DNA of 64,000 bases, from positions 62,001-126,000 of the forward strand of contig NZ_CP017415.1 in the NCBI RefSeq assembly GCF_001753245.1, given 5' to 3'. The notes under the pieces were generated by a model. It was not told the DNA's origin, did not search any database, and saw nothing but the letters and a program-made list of their open reading frames with translations. Shown here piece after piece: positions 43,258-54,089 of the stretch. Position 1 is the first letter of the stretch. Each line of letters starts with the position of its first letter. The stretch comes from Acidihalobacter yilgarnensis. Lineage in GTDB: Bacteria > Pseudomonadota > Gammaproteobacteria > DSM-5130 > Acidihalobacteraceae. The position numbers and the translations under genes are program-made.

Positions 43258-44535
43258 TTAATCCGCATCCTGCTCGCCACGGCGGGTGTCGTGTAGATAC
43301 ACCACGCGCTGCGGGTAGGGAATGGTGATGCCATGCGCCTTGAAGGCGCGCCAGATATCGAGATTGAGCGCCGAGCGGATGTTGTTCACCCCGGCCTCCG
43401 GGTCGGCGATCCAGGCTCGTAGCTCCAGGCGCATGCCGTTGTCCTCGAAGGAGAGCAGACGCGCGCCCGGCGGTGGATCGTCAAGTATGCGCGGATGCGT
43501 GCGGGCGATCTCCTCCAGCAGGCGCATGGCCAGTTCGGGGTCGTCGTCATAGCTGATCGTGACCGGGCTCTTGAGGCGAACCTTGCGGTCGCTGTAACTC
43601 CAGTTGATGACCTGGGAAGTGATGAGGTTCTCGTTGGGTATCAGCGTCTCTACGCCGTCGCGGTCGCGGACGACGATGTAGCGCGCGCGCAGCTCCTGCA
43701 CCCAGCCGAAGCGGTCGCCGATGCTGATCACGTCGCCGGGGCGGATCGAGCGATCAAACAACAAGATGAAACCGCTGACGAGATTGCTGGCGATGCGTTG
43801 CAGCCCGAGTCCGAGGCCAACGCCGAGTGCGCCGCCGAAGACGGTGAAGGCGGTCAGGTCGATGCCCACGAGGTTCAGGCCCAGCAGCAACCCGAAGGTC
43901 AGCATCGCGAACTTGATGACCTTGGCGATGCCGACACGCAGGCTGGCGCTCAGCCCACCGGCGGCCATGATCTGGCGCTCGATGGCGCTACCGATCCACC
44001 AGGTCAACAGGAAGACGACGCCGATCAGGGCGGTGGCTTTGAACAGCGTCAGCAGGGTGATGGGGTGTTCGCCGGGCGTCAGATGCACGCGCGCCAGCGT
44101 ATCCCCGAGCGGCCCAAGCCAGCCGAGCAGGTGCAGCGCAACCACTGCCCAGATCGACAGCCCGGCGATCTGTTCCCAGGCGCGTAGGGCAGGGCCTGGT
44201 CGCAACCCCTGGCGCAGGAAATACACAAACAGCCGGATGGCGGCCAGCGACAGTAGCAGGGGCGTCATCAGTTCGAGTATTTCGCCGGGCCGGTGTGCCG
44301 CCTGCAGCGCGAGGCTACCACTCAGGGTGACGACCAGTGCCGCGAGGGGGAAGGCCAGGCGTTCCGAGCCACGCAGCAGAATGCGTCTCAGGCTACGCTG
44401 CGAGGCGTTACCCATGGCCTGCGCGACGCGCTGGGTGGCCAGGCGATGGGCCAGCCAACCCGAGGTCAAGGCCAGGGCGACGACCGCGAGTTGCCAGAGG
44501 CGATCCGGGGTGAATGTGGCGGTGATCGCGTTCAT
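43258..44535 (-). CDS. MscS-family mechanosensitive channel
   Basis: A 425-residue inner-membrane channel. About four hydrophobic segments precede the MscS core, whose pore helix FGGALGVGLGLGLQRIASNLVSGFILLFD has the glycine/alanine packing of TM3. The cytosolic beta domain is RSIRPGDVISIGDRFGWVQELRARYIVVRDRDGVETLIPNENLI. It releases solutes on hypo-osmotic shock. It overlaps ampG by 4 nt and is the downstream gene. Confidence 0.92.
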   Translation of the reverse strand: MNAITATFTPDRLWQLAVVALALTSGWLAHRLATQRVAQAMGNASQRSLRRILLRGSERLAFPLAALVVTLSGSLALQAAHRPGEILELMTPLLLSLAAIRLFVYFLRQGLRPGPALRAWEQIAGLSIWAVVALHLLGWLGPLGDTLARVHLTPGEHPITLLTLFKATALIGVVFLLTWWIGSAIERQIMAAGGLSASLRVGIAKVIKFAMLTFGLLLGLNLVGIDLTAFTVFGGALGVGLGLGLQRIASNLVSGFILLFDRSIRPGDVISIGDRFGWVQELRARYIVVRDRDGVETLIPNENLITSQVINWSYSDRKVRLKSPVTISYDDDPELAMRLLEEIARTHPRILDDPPPGARLLSFEDNGMRLELRAWIADPEAGVNNIRSALNLDIWRAFKAHGITIPYPQRVVYLHDTRRGEQDAD

Positions 44536-45806
44536 TCGCGGTTTGCCTGCGTCGCGTCAGCTGGTGCGTCAGATGCCGGCTGCAGCCAGTCGCGAAAGCG
44601 CCGCAGCAGGAGTAGTCCGGGGATGGCCAGCAGGGCGCAGACGATGAAGAAATCGGCCCAACCGAGGCTGGCGGCCATGTAGCCGGTGCTAGCAGCAAGC
44701 AGGGTTCGCGGCACGCCCATGAGGCTGGTGAGCAACGCATACTGGGTGGCGGTGAATTCGCGGTTGGTGAGATTGGCCATGAAACCGATGAAGGCTGCGG
44801 TGCCCATGCCGCCGGTGAAGTTTTCAAAGGCGATGATCACCGCCAGCCAACCGATCACCGGTCCGGTGTACACCAACCAGGCGAAGCCCGCGGTGGAAAG
44901 TGCCTGCAGCAGCCCGAACAGCCACAGCGCACGGTACTGACCGATGCGCAGAATGCCAATACCGCCGGCGAAGCCGCCGAGCACCGTGGCCCAGAAGCCG
45001 AAGAGCTTGACCACCGTGCCGATGTCCGCCTTGGAATAGCCAAGCTCCAGATAGAACGGCGTGGTCATGGTGGTGGCGAGGGTATCGCCAAGCTTGTAGA
45101 GCAGGACGAACAATAAGATCAGCACTGCGTTGCGCCGCTGCGTGAAGAATTCCACGAAGGGCCCGACCACGGCCACGCGCAGGCTGGGCGGCAGGGGGCG
45201 GTGGGTGACCGGTTCGGGGGCGAGCAGCGTGGTGACGAGGCCAGGCAGCATGAGCGCCGCCATGGCGGCGAAGGTCAGCGCGAAGCCGGCGTACTGCGCC
45301 ATGATCAGGCCACCGCCAGACGCCACCAGCATGCCGACGCGGTAGCCCCAGACATACAGCGAGGCGCCGAGGCCCTGCTCATCGTCGGCGAGGGATTCGC
45401 GCCGGTAGGCATCGATGACGGTATCCTGCATGGCCGAAAACAGTGCCACCAGTAGCGCGAACACGGCGACTTCGGTGAGGTTGCGGTGCGGGTCGGTTTG
45501 ACCCAGCAGGAGGATTGCGAGGGCGAGGAGTAGCTGCAGGGCGAAGAGCCAGCCGCGCCGCCGGCCGAGCAGCGGCGGGGCGTAGCGATCCATCAGCGGC
45601 GCCCACAGGAATTTGATCGTGTATGGGATGCCGACAAGGGCGAACAGGCCGATCTCGCCGAGGGACACGCCGGCCTGGGTCAGCCAGGCCTGCAGTAGGG
45701 TCAGCGTGAGCAGCAGCGGCAGGCCTGAGGCGAAGCCCATGAGCGCCGCTACGATCATGCGGCCGGTGAAGAATTCGCGCAGGAGATCGACGTAGCTGGG
45801 CTTCAA
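44532..45806 (-). CDS. ampG: AmpG-type muropeptide permease
   Basis: A 424-residue MFS protein with 12 or more hydrophobic segments that imports anhydromuropeptides for peptidoglycan recycling. It carries the AmpG signatures FASGLPLLLTLTLLQAWLTQAGVSL, IGLFALVGIPYTIKFLWAPLMDRY and ALFSAMQDTVIDAYRRE. The only long start is TTG 45806 with no clear ribosome site; the first ATG is 16 codons in, inside TM1. It is translationally coupled to mscS. Confidence 0.9.
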   Translation of the reverse strand: MKPSYVDLLREFFTGRMIVAALMGFASGLPLLLTLTLLQAWLTQAGVSLGEIGLFALVGIPYTIKFLWAPLMDRYAPPLLGRRRGWLFALQLLLALAILLLGQTDPHRNLTEVAVFALLVALFSAMQDTVIDAYRRESLADDEQGLGASLYVWGYRVGMLVASGGGLIMAQYAGFALTFAAMAALMLPGLVTTLLAPEPVTHRPLPPSLRVAVVGPFVEFFTQRRNAVLILLFVLLYKLGDTLATTMTTPFYLELGYSKADIGTVVKLFGFWATVLGGFAGGIGILRIGQYRALWLFGLLQALSTAGFAWLVYTGPVIGWLAVIIAFENFTGGMGTAAFIGFMANLTNREFTATQYALLTSLMGVPRTLLAASTGYMAASLGWADFFIVCALLAIPGLLLLRRFRDWLQPASDAPADATQANRE

Positions 45807-45880
45807 TGTCGGCGTCCGGGTAGCATCGCCGACATGATACAGGTCAGCGACGCGACGGGGATGGTGCCCCGATGGGTTTG

Positions 45881-47431
45881 TTATGCGGTGTCCGGCAAAC
45901 GCTCGTGAATCGCCAGGAACTCCTGAATGCGGTCCAGCATCAAGTCGGTCAGCCTGGGGTCGAATTCGCTACCGCGTCCGTCGCGCAGGACGTCGAGTAC
46001 CTGTTCCAGCGGCCAGGCGTCCTTATAGCAACGTCGCGAGAGCAGGGCGTCGAAGACGTCGACGAGTTTGGTGATACGCCCGTAGATCGGGATGTCCTGA
46101 CCGTCGAGCCCACGCGGGTAACCCTGGCCGTCCCAGCGTTCGTGGTGGCTCAGGGCGATTTCGGCCGCCGCCGCAAGCCAGCGGGAGTCGTGGGTGATCA
46201 GCAGTGCATGGCCGGCGTTCGCATGGGTGCGCATCACTACCCACTCTTCGTCCGTGAGCGCGCCCGGTTTGTTGAGCACGGCGTCGGGGATCGCGATCTT
46301 GCCGACGTCGTGCAGCGGCGCGGCGGCGCGCAGCAGTTCGCATTCGGTCGTATCAAGGCCCGCCAGCTTGGCCAGGAGCGCTGCGCTTTCGCCGACGCGG
46401 CGTACGTGGTTGCCCGTCTCGCCCGAGCGCAGCTCGATGGCCTCGCAGAGTAGCAGCAGAGTCTCGCGCTGCATGCGTTCCATATCGCAGCTCAGGGTCA
46501 GCTGGTCGCGCGCCCGGCCGGTGTTCGCCAGCAACAGTTCGATGAATTTTGTGTCGGCGTTAGACAGTGGCGGCATGCCTTCGAGATAGATCACCTGACG
46601 CGGCTGGCATCGACTGGGGATGTAGCCGGCGAAGAGCCTGCCCTCGATCTGCGTGCTGCCGTTTTGCAAGGCACGCAATACCAACTGCAAGCCGTTGCTC
46701 GGTAACAGACTGGCCGGGTTCTGCCCGGCGCCGTGCAGGTAATGCCCGAGCGCGGCAACGATGTGCAGGTCCGGCTCGCTGATCGATTCCGCTTCGACGA
46801 TGGCGGCCGATGGCGTTTCCAGCAGCAGGCCGCCATCGAGCACCCCGAGCAGCGAGGCCATTTCGTCGAGTACCGCGTGCAGCAGTTGGTCGATGGATTC
46901 GTGCGAGAACAGGCCTCCGCTCGCCTCGGCAACGCGTTCTAGACCGCGGCGGGAGCGTTCCAGCGTGGCCAGCGCGCTGAAGCCGCGTAGGGCGTTGATG
47001 ACGACCGCGTACAGGCGGTTGACGTCCATTTCCGTCTTTTCGTGGTAATCGTTGATGTCGTAGTCGCGTACCACCTCGCGCTCGGGCGCTTGGCCGGGGT
47101 GCCCGGTGACGATCACGATACGCAGCTGGCTGTTGTCCTGCCGCTCGCGAATGGTGCGGACGAGGTCTAGCCCCGCGTGTTCGTTTTCCATCACCACATC
47201 GACCAGTGCGAGGGCGGTCTCGGGGTGCTCGGCGAGATCCGTCTCGGCCTCGGCGGCTGAGTAGCAGCTGACGATTTCCAGCGGGCGGTCATGGAAGCGA
47301 ATGCCTGAAATGGCTAGGCGCACCGCCGAGTGAATATCTTTTTCGTCGTCGACCACCAGCACGCGCCAGGGTCGCCCGCTGACTTGGGGGGCGGCGCTTT
47401 CAGGAGCGAGACCTAGATTATTATTGCTCAT
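45881..47431 (-). CDS. Response regulator with DUF3369 and HD-GYP domains
   Basis: A 516-residue cytosolic regulator. The receiver domain (about 23-150) has Asp28/Asp29 and phospho-acceptor Asp78 (ALVDVVME), a middle DUF3369 domain follows (about 155-320), and an HD-GYP phosphodiesterase domain (about 330-510) has HDVGKIAIPD and HHERWDGQGYPRGLDGQDIP. The GYP triad is intact, so it should hydrolyse cyclic-di-GMP. It lies 39 bp after the histidine-kinase gene, its probable partner. Confidence 0.92.
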   Translation of the reverse strand: MSNNNLGLAPESAAPQVSGRPWRVLVVDDEKDIHSAVRLAISGIRFHDRPLEIVSCYSAAEAETDLAEHPETALALVDVVMENEHAGLDLVRTIRERQDNSQLRIVIVTGHPGQAPEREVVRDYDINDYHEKTEMDVNRLYAVVINALRGFSALATLERSRRGLERVAEASGGLFSHESIDQLLHAVLDEMASLLGVLDGGLLLETPSAAIVEAESISEPDLHIVAALGHYLHGAGQNPASLLPSNGLQLVLRALQNGSTQIEGRLFAGYIPSRCQPRQVIYLEGMPPLSNADTKFIELLLANTGRARDQLTLSCDMERMQRETLLLLCEAIELRSGETGNHVRRVGESAALLAKLAGLDTTECELLRAAAPLHDVGKIAIPDAVLNKPGALTDEEWVVMRTHANAGHALLITHDSRWLAAAAEIALSHHERWDGQGYPRGLDGQDIPIYGRITKLVDVFDALLSRRCYKDAWPLEQVLDVLRDGRGSEFDPRLTDLMLDRIQEFLAIHERLPDTA

Positions 47432-47470
47432 GGGGCACCTGTTTATGGATAGACCAATGTGTCGTGACGG

Positions 47471-49018
47471 TTACCGCTGTGCTTCATTAAGGGTTGTTGC
47501 TGCTACCGCAAGAGGCTCTTCGTTCCGCAAGTCGGTCAGTGGGCGGCGGATGGTGAAGCAGACGCCGTGACCTGGTCGGCTTTCCAGCTTCAGGGTGCCG
47601 CGAAACAGCCCGGTCACGAGGTTGTGCACGATGGACAGGCCTAGCCCGTTGCCACCCTGCCCCCGGCGCGTGGTGAAAAAGGGTTCCAGTGCGTGTATCC
47701 GCACGGATTCGGGCATACCGCAGCCGTCGTCGCGATAGACGAGGACGGCCGATTCGGCTTCGCGATGCACCTGTAGTTGGATGTGCCCCGACTGAGTTTC
47801 CGTGAAGCCATGGGCCAGGGAATTCTGCACCAGGTTGATCAGGATTTGCGCCCAGGCATCCGGGTGGTCCGTCAGCGTGATGGATTCGGCACAGGTCAGG
47901 CTCATTTCGATCGGACGATGCCGCGTGAGAGGGCGGAGTGTGTCGAGTACTTCGTCGAGGTAGGCGCAAAGCTCGATGCGTCGAGGCTCGGCTGCCCGTT
48001 GGTCGGCGGCAACCTGCTTGAATTCGCGCACGAGGCGGGCCGAGCGCTTGAGGTTATTGGTGATCAGGTTCGCGGCATCTGCGGCTTCGTTGAAGTAATT
48101 TTCGAGTTCGGTGCGTGTCAACGTGCCGGCCGCCCAGGCCTCGCGCGTGCGGCGCGTGGCGTCCTGCAGGTAGCTCGCCGAGGTGTTGGCAATGCCGATG
48201 GGGTTGTTGACCTCGTGCGCGACGCCGGCGACCAGTCCGCTTAGCGCGGTCAGCCGTTCGCTGGCCTGGATTTCCATCATGCGTTGCACGGTGACGTCCA
48301 AGGCGAGGATCAATACTCCACGGACATGACCGTCGGGCGCCTGGTCGGGTGTGTAGCGGATCTCGAAGCGCCGGGTATCGCCGCCCGGTTCCGGAAGATC
48401 GGCCTCGAAGGCTTGTTCCTCGCCGCGCAACGCTTTTTCCAGATAAGGCAGGACAGTCGCGTAACGCGCCTCGCCGATGATTTCGCGGACGTGGTGACCC
48501 GGCAGTTGCTCGATGGGTATCGAGGAAAAAATCGAATAGGTGGCGCTGGCCAGGCGATAGCGTTTGTCTGGGGTGACGTAGGCGACCAGGGCGGGCACGC
48601 GGTCGATGACCAGACGCAGCATGTCGTGCTGGGTCCGGAGTTGCTGACGGTTTTGGTATTCCGTGGTGAGGTCTTGGATGAGTGCGATGAAACGCCAGCC
48701 GTCTGGTTTGTCGGCGCCCATGTCGCCTAGCGCCAGACGTATCGGGAAGACGCTGCCGTCGCGCCGTTTGGCCTCAACCTCGCGGCCGGTCCCGATCAAT
48801 CGGGCCTCGCCGGTGGTCAGGTAGTGGCTCAGGTAGCCATCGTGTGCGGCGTGATGGGGGGCTGGGGCTAGTTCGCGCACATTGAGCCCTGTCCAGTCGG
48901 TCTGATCGTAGCCGAACAGCCGCGAGGCGGCGGGGTTGGCGTACAGGATCTCGCCCAGCATGTCGGCTGCGATGATGGCGTCAGGTATGACCGGTGCAAC
49001 CAACCGCAGTGTATCCAT
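47471..49018 (-). CDS. PAS-domain sensor histidine kinase
   Basis: A soluble kinase of about 515 residues with two PAS domains (MLGEILYANPAASRLFGYDQ, and the second around RVPALVAYVTPDKRYRLA). The dimerisation/phospho-acceptor region has VAHEVNNPIG, followed by a full ATPase domain (N box ILINLVQNSLAHG, G1 DDGCGMPE, G2 GGNGLGLSIVHNL). No membrane segment is seen. ATG 49018 has GGAG about 11 nt upstream; a TTG at 49063 would add 15 residues. With the next gene it forms a two-component system acting on cyclic-di-GMP. Confidence 0.88.
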   Translation of the reverse strand: MDTLRLVAPVIPDAIIAADMLGEILYANPAASRLFGYDQTDWTGLNVRELAPAPHHAAHDGYLSHYLTTGEARLIGTGREVEAKRRDGSVFPIRLALGDMGADKPDGWRFIALIQDLTTEYQNRQQLRTQHDMLRLVIDRVPALVAYVTPDKRYRLASATYSIFSSIPIEQLPGHHVREIIGEARYATVLPYLEKALRGEEQAFEADLPEPGGDTRRFEIRYTPDQAPDGHVRGVLILALDVTVQRMMEIQASERLTALSGLVAGVAHEVNNPIGIANTSASYLQDATRRTREAWAAGTLTRTELENYFNEAADAANLITNNLKRSARLVREFKQVAADQRAAEPRRIELCAYLDEVLDTLRPLTRHRPIEMSLTCAESITLTDHPDAWAQILINLVQNSLAHGFTETQSGHIQLQVHREAESAVLVYRDDGCGMPESVRIHALEPFFTTRRGQGGNGLGLSIVHNLVTGLFRGTLKLESRPGHGVCFTIRRPLTDLRNEEPLAVAATTLNEAQR

Positions 49019-49187
49019 TCGGGCCTGCACTCCAGAAGGAAGTTGCCGGTGAGCGGTGCTCAACGTGCTTGGTATATTTAGGTTGTAAGCTGCACTTATG
49101 GTGCGTCCGATTCAGTGTAGTTCGTACAGGTATAACGTCAAATGAACGTCATACTTGAGTGCCGTGGATGGCGAGGAGGGAGGTAGA

Positions 49188-49973
49188 TCAGGTCAGTGGA
49201 TTATCGTAGTCGATGGTCAACGGCGCATGATCCGAGAAGCGCTCGTCGCGGTAGATACTCGTGGCGCGGACCTTGCCGGCGAGCGACGGACTGACGACCT
49301 GGTAGTCGATGCGCCAGCCGACGTTCTTGGCCCAGGCCTGACCACGGTTCGACCACCAGGTGTACTGCTCTGGCGGTTGTTCAAGCTGACGGAAGACATC
49401 GACGTAGCCCAACTCGCCGAACAGGCGGTCCAGCCAGGCGCGTTCCTCGGGCAGGCAGCCGGAGTTCTTCTGGTTGCTGCGCCAGTTCTTGATGTCGGCG
49501 GCGGTGTGCACGATGTTCCAGTCGGCGCAGATCACGTACTCGATGCCGTTACTGCGTACGGCATCGAGGTGGGCATAGAGGCAAGCCATCAGGCGATATT
49601 TGACCTGCTGTCGCTCGTCGCCGGAAGAACCGGATGGCATGTAGAGGGAGATCACGCTCAGATTTCCGTACCGCGCCTCCAGCCAGCGTCCCTCGGTCTC
49701 GAACTCTGGGCACTCGGGGCATCCGAGTGAGGCCTCGATGGCGTCGGGCTTGCGGCGCGAGTAGATCGCCACGCCACTGTAGCCCTTCTTTTCCGCGTCC
49801 GAGTAGTAGCAGTCCCAGCCTTCTGGCCAGAACACCGGGTCGGTGAGCTGCTCTGCCTGGGCCTTGGTTTCCTGGATGCACACTACATCTGCGTGCTGCT
49901 GCGGCAGCCAGTCGAAGAAGCCCTTGCGGGCGGCGGAACGGATGCCGTTGGCGTTGAAGGTGATGATGCGCAT
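49188..49973 (-). CDS. xthA: Exodeoxyribonuclease III
   Basis: A 261-residue AP endonuclease/3'-5' exonuclease of the ExoIII family. The metal-binding Glu35 (VCIQETKAQ), ADWNIVH and terminal SDHAPLTIDY are present, as is GWRIDYQ. In Pseudomonas the homologous gene near pyrE is crc, an ExoIII relative that has lost nuclease function; here the catalytic residues are kept, so it should be an active nuclease. It is divergent from pyrE, with the antiporter gene between. Confidence 0.92.
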   Translation of the reverse strand: MRIITFNANGIRSAARKGFFDWLPQQHADVVCIQETKAQAEQLTDPVFWPEGWDCYYSDAEKKGYSGVAIYSRRKPDAIEASLGCPECPEFETEGRWLEARYGNLSVISLYMPSGSSGDERQQVKYRLMACLYAHLDAVRSNGIEYVICADWNIVHTAADIKNWRSNQKNSGCLPEERAWLDRLFGELGYVDVFRQLEQPPEQYTWWSNRGQAWAKNVGWRIDYQVVSPSLAGKVRATSIYRDERFSDHAPLTIDYDNPLT

Positions 49974-50015
49974 GGGGCGTTAGTGTCGGCGAAAAGGGGG
50001 CAGTCTAGCATCGCC

Positions 50016-51854
50016 TCAAGCGCTTGCGGCATCGTCCGCAGCTGTCTCGCCCTCCACTTCCGGTGGCAGGGTCAGCGCGAGAATCGTCCAGTCGGCGCCG
50101 GGTCGGGTTTCGCTGTCGGCGGTGAATACGCGTAGCTCGCCCTTGGGTGTGATCGCGAACAGCGGCAGGGCGCGTCCGCCGTGCTTTTTGAGCCAGTCTT
50201 CGTGAGCGAAGTTTTCGGTGAGTGTGGTAGCGCGGATCTCGGCACCCTGGCTCACCAAGCTTTGCAGTTTGCGGTAGGAGGCGTCGTCACCGAAGAGCGG
50301 TCGGCCGCGGAATTCCGCAGCTACGGTGTGTTTGTGCCGGCGCTGCTCGTTCTCGGAGCTGGTGGGCAGGGTGTATACACTTTGTTGACCCAGCTCGCGG
50401 CGGTAGTACTGCGCGGCGAGTACGTTGAGATCGCCTTGCGGGGATAGCCCGAGCAGGCGGCCGATGCCGATCAGGTCGAGGTGGCGGTCGGCATGCTCGG
50501 ATACGGGGTTGCCGTAGTAGGTACTCAGCCCGTCCATGCGCGCGGATTTGACGTGTTCCCAGTAGCTGTCGGCGAGGATTACGTGAAATCCGCGTTTTTG
50601 CAGGGCTCGCCCGATCGCGCGGGCGACCGGGTTGGCGCCGACGATTAGCAGTCCACGCGGCTCGGGTTCGGCAATGCCGAGGAAGCGCGCGAAGGGGCGC
50701 GCGGTCAGACTCTGCAGCACCACGGTGCCGATGATAACGAGGAAGGTCAACGGCACCAGTCGGTTGGCGTCTTGGTAGCCGAGTTCGGACAGCCGCAGTG
50801 CGAACAATGCCGAGACCGCCGCGGCGATGATGCCGCGAGGGCCGATCCAGGCCAGCAGGACCCGCTCGCGCCCGGTTAGCGGCGAGCCGAGGGTCGATAG
50901 CCACACCTTGAGCGGGCGCGAAACCAATTGCAGTACCACGAGCACACCCAGTGCGCCCCAGCCGATCTGCATCATTTGCCCGAGGTTGAGGCGGGCGGCG
51001 AGGATGATGAACAGGCCGGAGATGAAGAACATGCTCAGACTTTCCTTGAAGTCGAGGATGGCCTCGACCGGGATGCGTTTCATGTTGGCGAGCCACATGC
51101 CCATCACGGTGACCGCGAGCAGGCCCGATTCCGGCGCCAACATGTCGGCACCGGCGAAGACCGCGAACACGGTCGAGAGCGTGGCGACGTTATGCAGGTA
51201 TTCGGGGATCAGATAGTGACGCAGCAACAGACCCAGTAGATAGCCTGCAAGGACGCCCAGTGTGCCGCCGACGAACAGGATCAGTGCAAAGGTCTCGATC
51301 AGGTGGCCGACGGCATTGGCGCCCTGGCTGGAGATGATGAACTCGTAGATCACCACGGCGAGCAGGGCGCCGATCGGGTCGATGACGATGCCTTCCCAGC
51401 GTAAGGCCTTGGACACCGCCGCATTCGGGCGCACGGTGCGCAGCATGGGGATGATTACGGTGGGCCCGGTGACGGTCATCATCGCGCCGAACAGGGCTGC
51501 AAGCGGCCAGTCCAGACCGACCAGCCAGTGCGCGGCGACGGCCGTTACGGTGCCGCTGACCAGCAGGCCGAAGCTCACCAGATTGCGCACCACCCGTTCG
51601 AGTCCGCGGATTTCGCCTAGGCGCAGGGTCAGGCTGCCTTCGAACAGGATGACCGCGACCGCGAGGGATACCAGCGGGAAGAGCAGGTTGCCGAACAGGC
51701 GGTCGGGGTTGAGCCAGCCGGTAATCGGGCCGAGCAGGATGCCGACGACCAGTAGAAAGAGAATTGCCGGCAGTTTGACTCGCCAAGCGATCCACTGGCA
51801 GAGGACGCCCAGTACTCCGATGGCGGCGATGGCGAACAGGGCGGATTCGTTCAT
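50016..51854 (-). CDS. CPA1-type Na+/H+ antiporter with cytosolic nucleotide-binding domain
   Basis: A protein of about 612 residues. The membrane part (about 1-390) has around 12 hydrophobic segments, with the CPA motifs MTVTGPTVIIPMLRTVRP and IVIDPIGALLAV, whose Asp is the ion-binding residue, and WIGPRGIIAAAVSALFAL. The C-terminal 220 residues contain a TrkA-N-like Rossmann fold (GLLIVGANPVARAIGRAL, VILADSYWEHV), likely a regulatory nucleotide site. ATG 51854 is preferred to the TTG at 51866; neither has a clear ribosome site. With NhaA it gives the region two unrelated sodium/proton exchangers. Confidence 0.9.
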   Translation of the reverse strand: MNESALFAIAAIGVLGVLCQWIAWRVKLPAILFLLVVGILLGPITGWLNPDRLFGNLLFPLVSLAVAVILFEGSLTLRLGEIRGLERVVRNLVSFGLLVSGTVTAVAAHWLVGLDWPLAALFGAMMTVTGPTVIIPMLRTVRPNAAVSKALRWEGIVIDPIGALLAVVIYEFIISSQGANAVGHLIETFALILFVGGTLGVLAGYLLGLLLRHYLIPEYLHNVATLSTVFAVFAGADMLAPESGLLAVTVMGMWLANMKRIPVEAILDFKESLSMFFISGLFIILAARLNLGQMMQIGWGALGVLVVLQLVSRPLKVWLSTLGSPLTGRERVLLAWIGPRGIIAAAVSALFALRLSELGYQDANRLVPLTFLVIIGTVVLQSLTARPFARFLGIAEPEPRGLLIVGANPVARAIGRALQKRGFHVILADSYWEHVKSARMDGLSTYYGNPVSEHADRHLDLIGIGRLLGLSPQGDLNVLAAQYYRRELGQQSVYTLPTSSENEQRRHKHTVAAEFRGRPLFGDDASYRKLQSLVSQGAEIRATTLTENFAHEDWLKKHGGRALPLFAITPKGELRVFTADSETRPGADWTILALTLPPEVEGETAADDAASA

Positions 51855-51926
51855 GGGCGCGGGCAATGGTTGTCAGGAGAGCTGAGGCTACTCTAGCATG
51901 TCATTGTGTCCCCATCTGGAAACGAA

Positions 51927-52571
51927 ATGAGCAGCAGCGATCAAAAGCATTTTCTCGACTTCGCCATCGAGCGTGGTGTCCTGCGTTTTGGCGAGTTCAC
52001 CCTAAAATCAGGGCGACTAAGCCCGTATTTCTTCAATGCCGGCCTGTTCAATACGGGTGATGCGCTTGCCCGGTTAGGGCGTTACTACGCGCAGGCAATT
52101 ATCGACTCGGGCGTGGGCTTCGACATGCTGTTCGGGCCAGCCTACAAGGGCATTCCATTGGTGGCGACCACCGCAGTGGCCTTGGCCGAGCATCATGGCC
52201 TCGACTTGCCCTGGTGTTTCAACCGCAAGGAAGCTAAGGATCATGGCGAAGGTGGCCAGCTGGTCGGCGCTCCCCTGGTAGGGCGGGTGCTGGTGGTCGA
52301 CGACGTCATTACCGCCGGCACGGCGATTCGAGAGTCGGTAGAGATCATACACGGTGCGGGTGCGACCCTTGCCGGCGTCGCGATTTCGCTCAATCGGGAG
52401 GAGCGCGGCAGCGGCACGCGCTCGGCGATTCAGGAGGTGGAGGAGTCGCTGGGCGTTCCCGTGATCAGTATCGCTCGTCTGTCGGACCTGGTGACACATC
52501 TGCGGGACGATTCGTCCAGGGGCGACACACTGTCGCGTCTGGAGGCCTACCGCGCGCAGTACGGCGTCTAG
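51927..52571 (+). CDS. pyrE: Orotate phosphoribosyltransferase
   Basis: Makes orotidine 5'-phosphate from orotate and PRPP. The 214-residue protein has [43 protein letters not shown] (catalytic lysine loop) and the PRPP motif [16 protein letters not shown] 51927 gives the E. coli length; seven extra codons are open upstream. Confidence 0.96.
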   Translation: MSSSDQKHFLDFAIERGVLRFGEFTLKSGRLSPYFFNAGLFNTGDALARLGRYYAQAIIDSGVGFDMLFGPAYKGIPLVATTAVALAEHHGLDLPWCFNRKEAKDHGEGGQLVGAPLVGRVLVVDDVITAGTAIRESVEIIHGAGATLAGVAISLNREERGSGTRSAIQEVEESLGVPVISIARLSDLVTHLRDDSSRGDTLSRLEAYRAQYGV

Positions 52572-52575
52572 CCGC

Positions 52576-54089
<1,514 letters not shown>

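Noticed and set aside
43495-44647. Long frames opposite mscS
   Set aside because: They are GC-rich antisense shadows; mscS on the other strand has clear family motifs.
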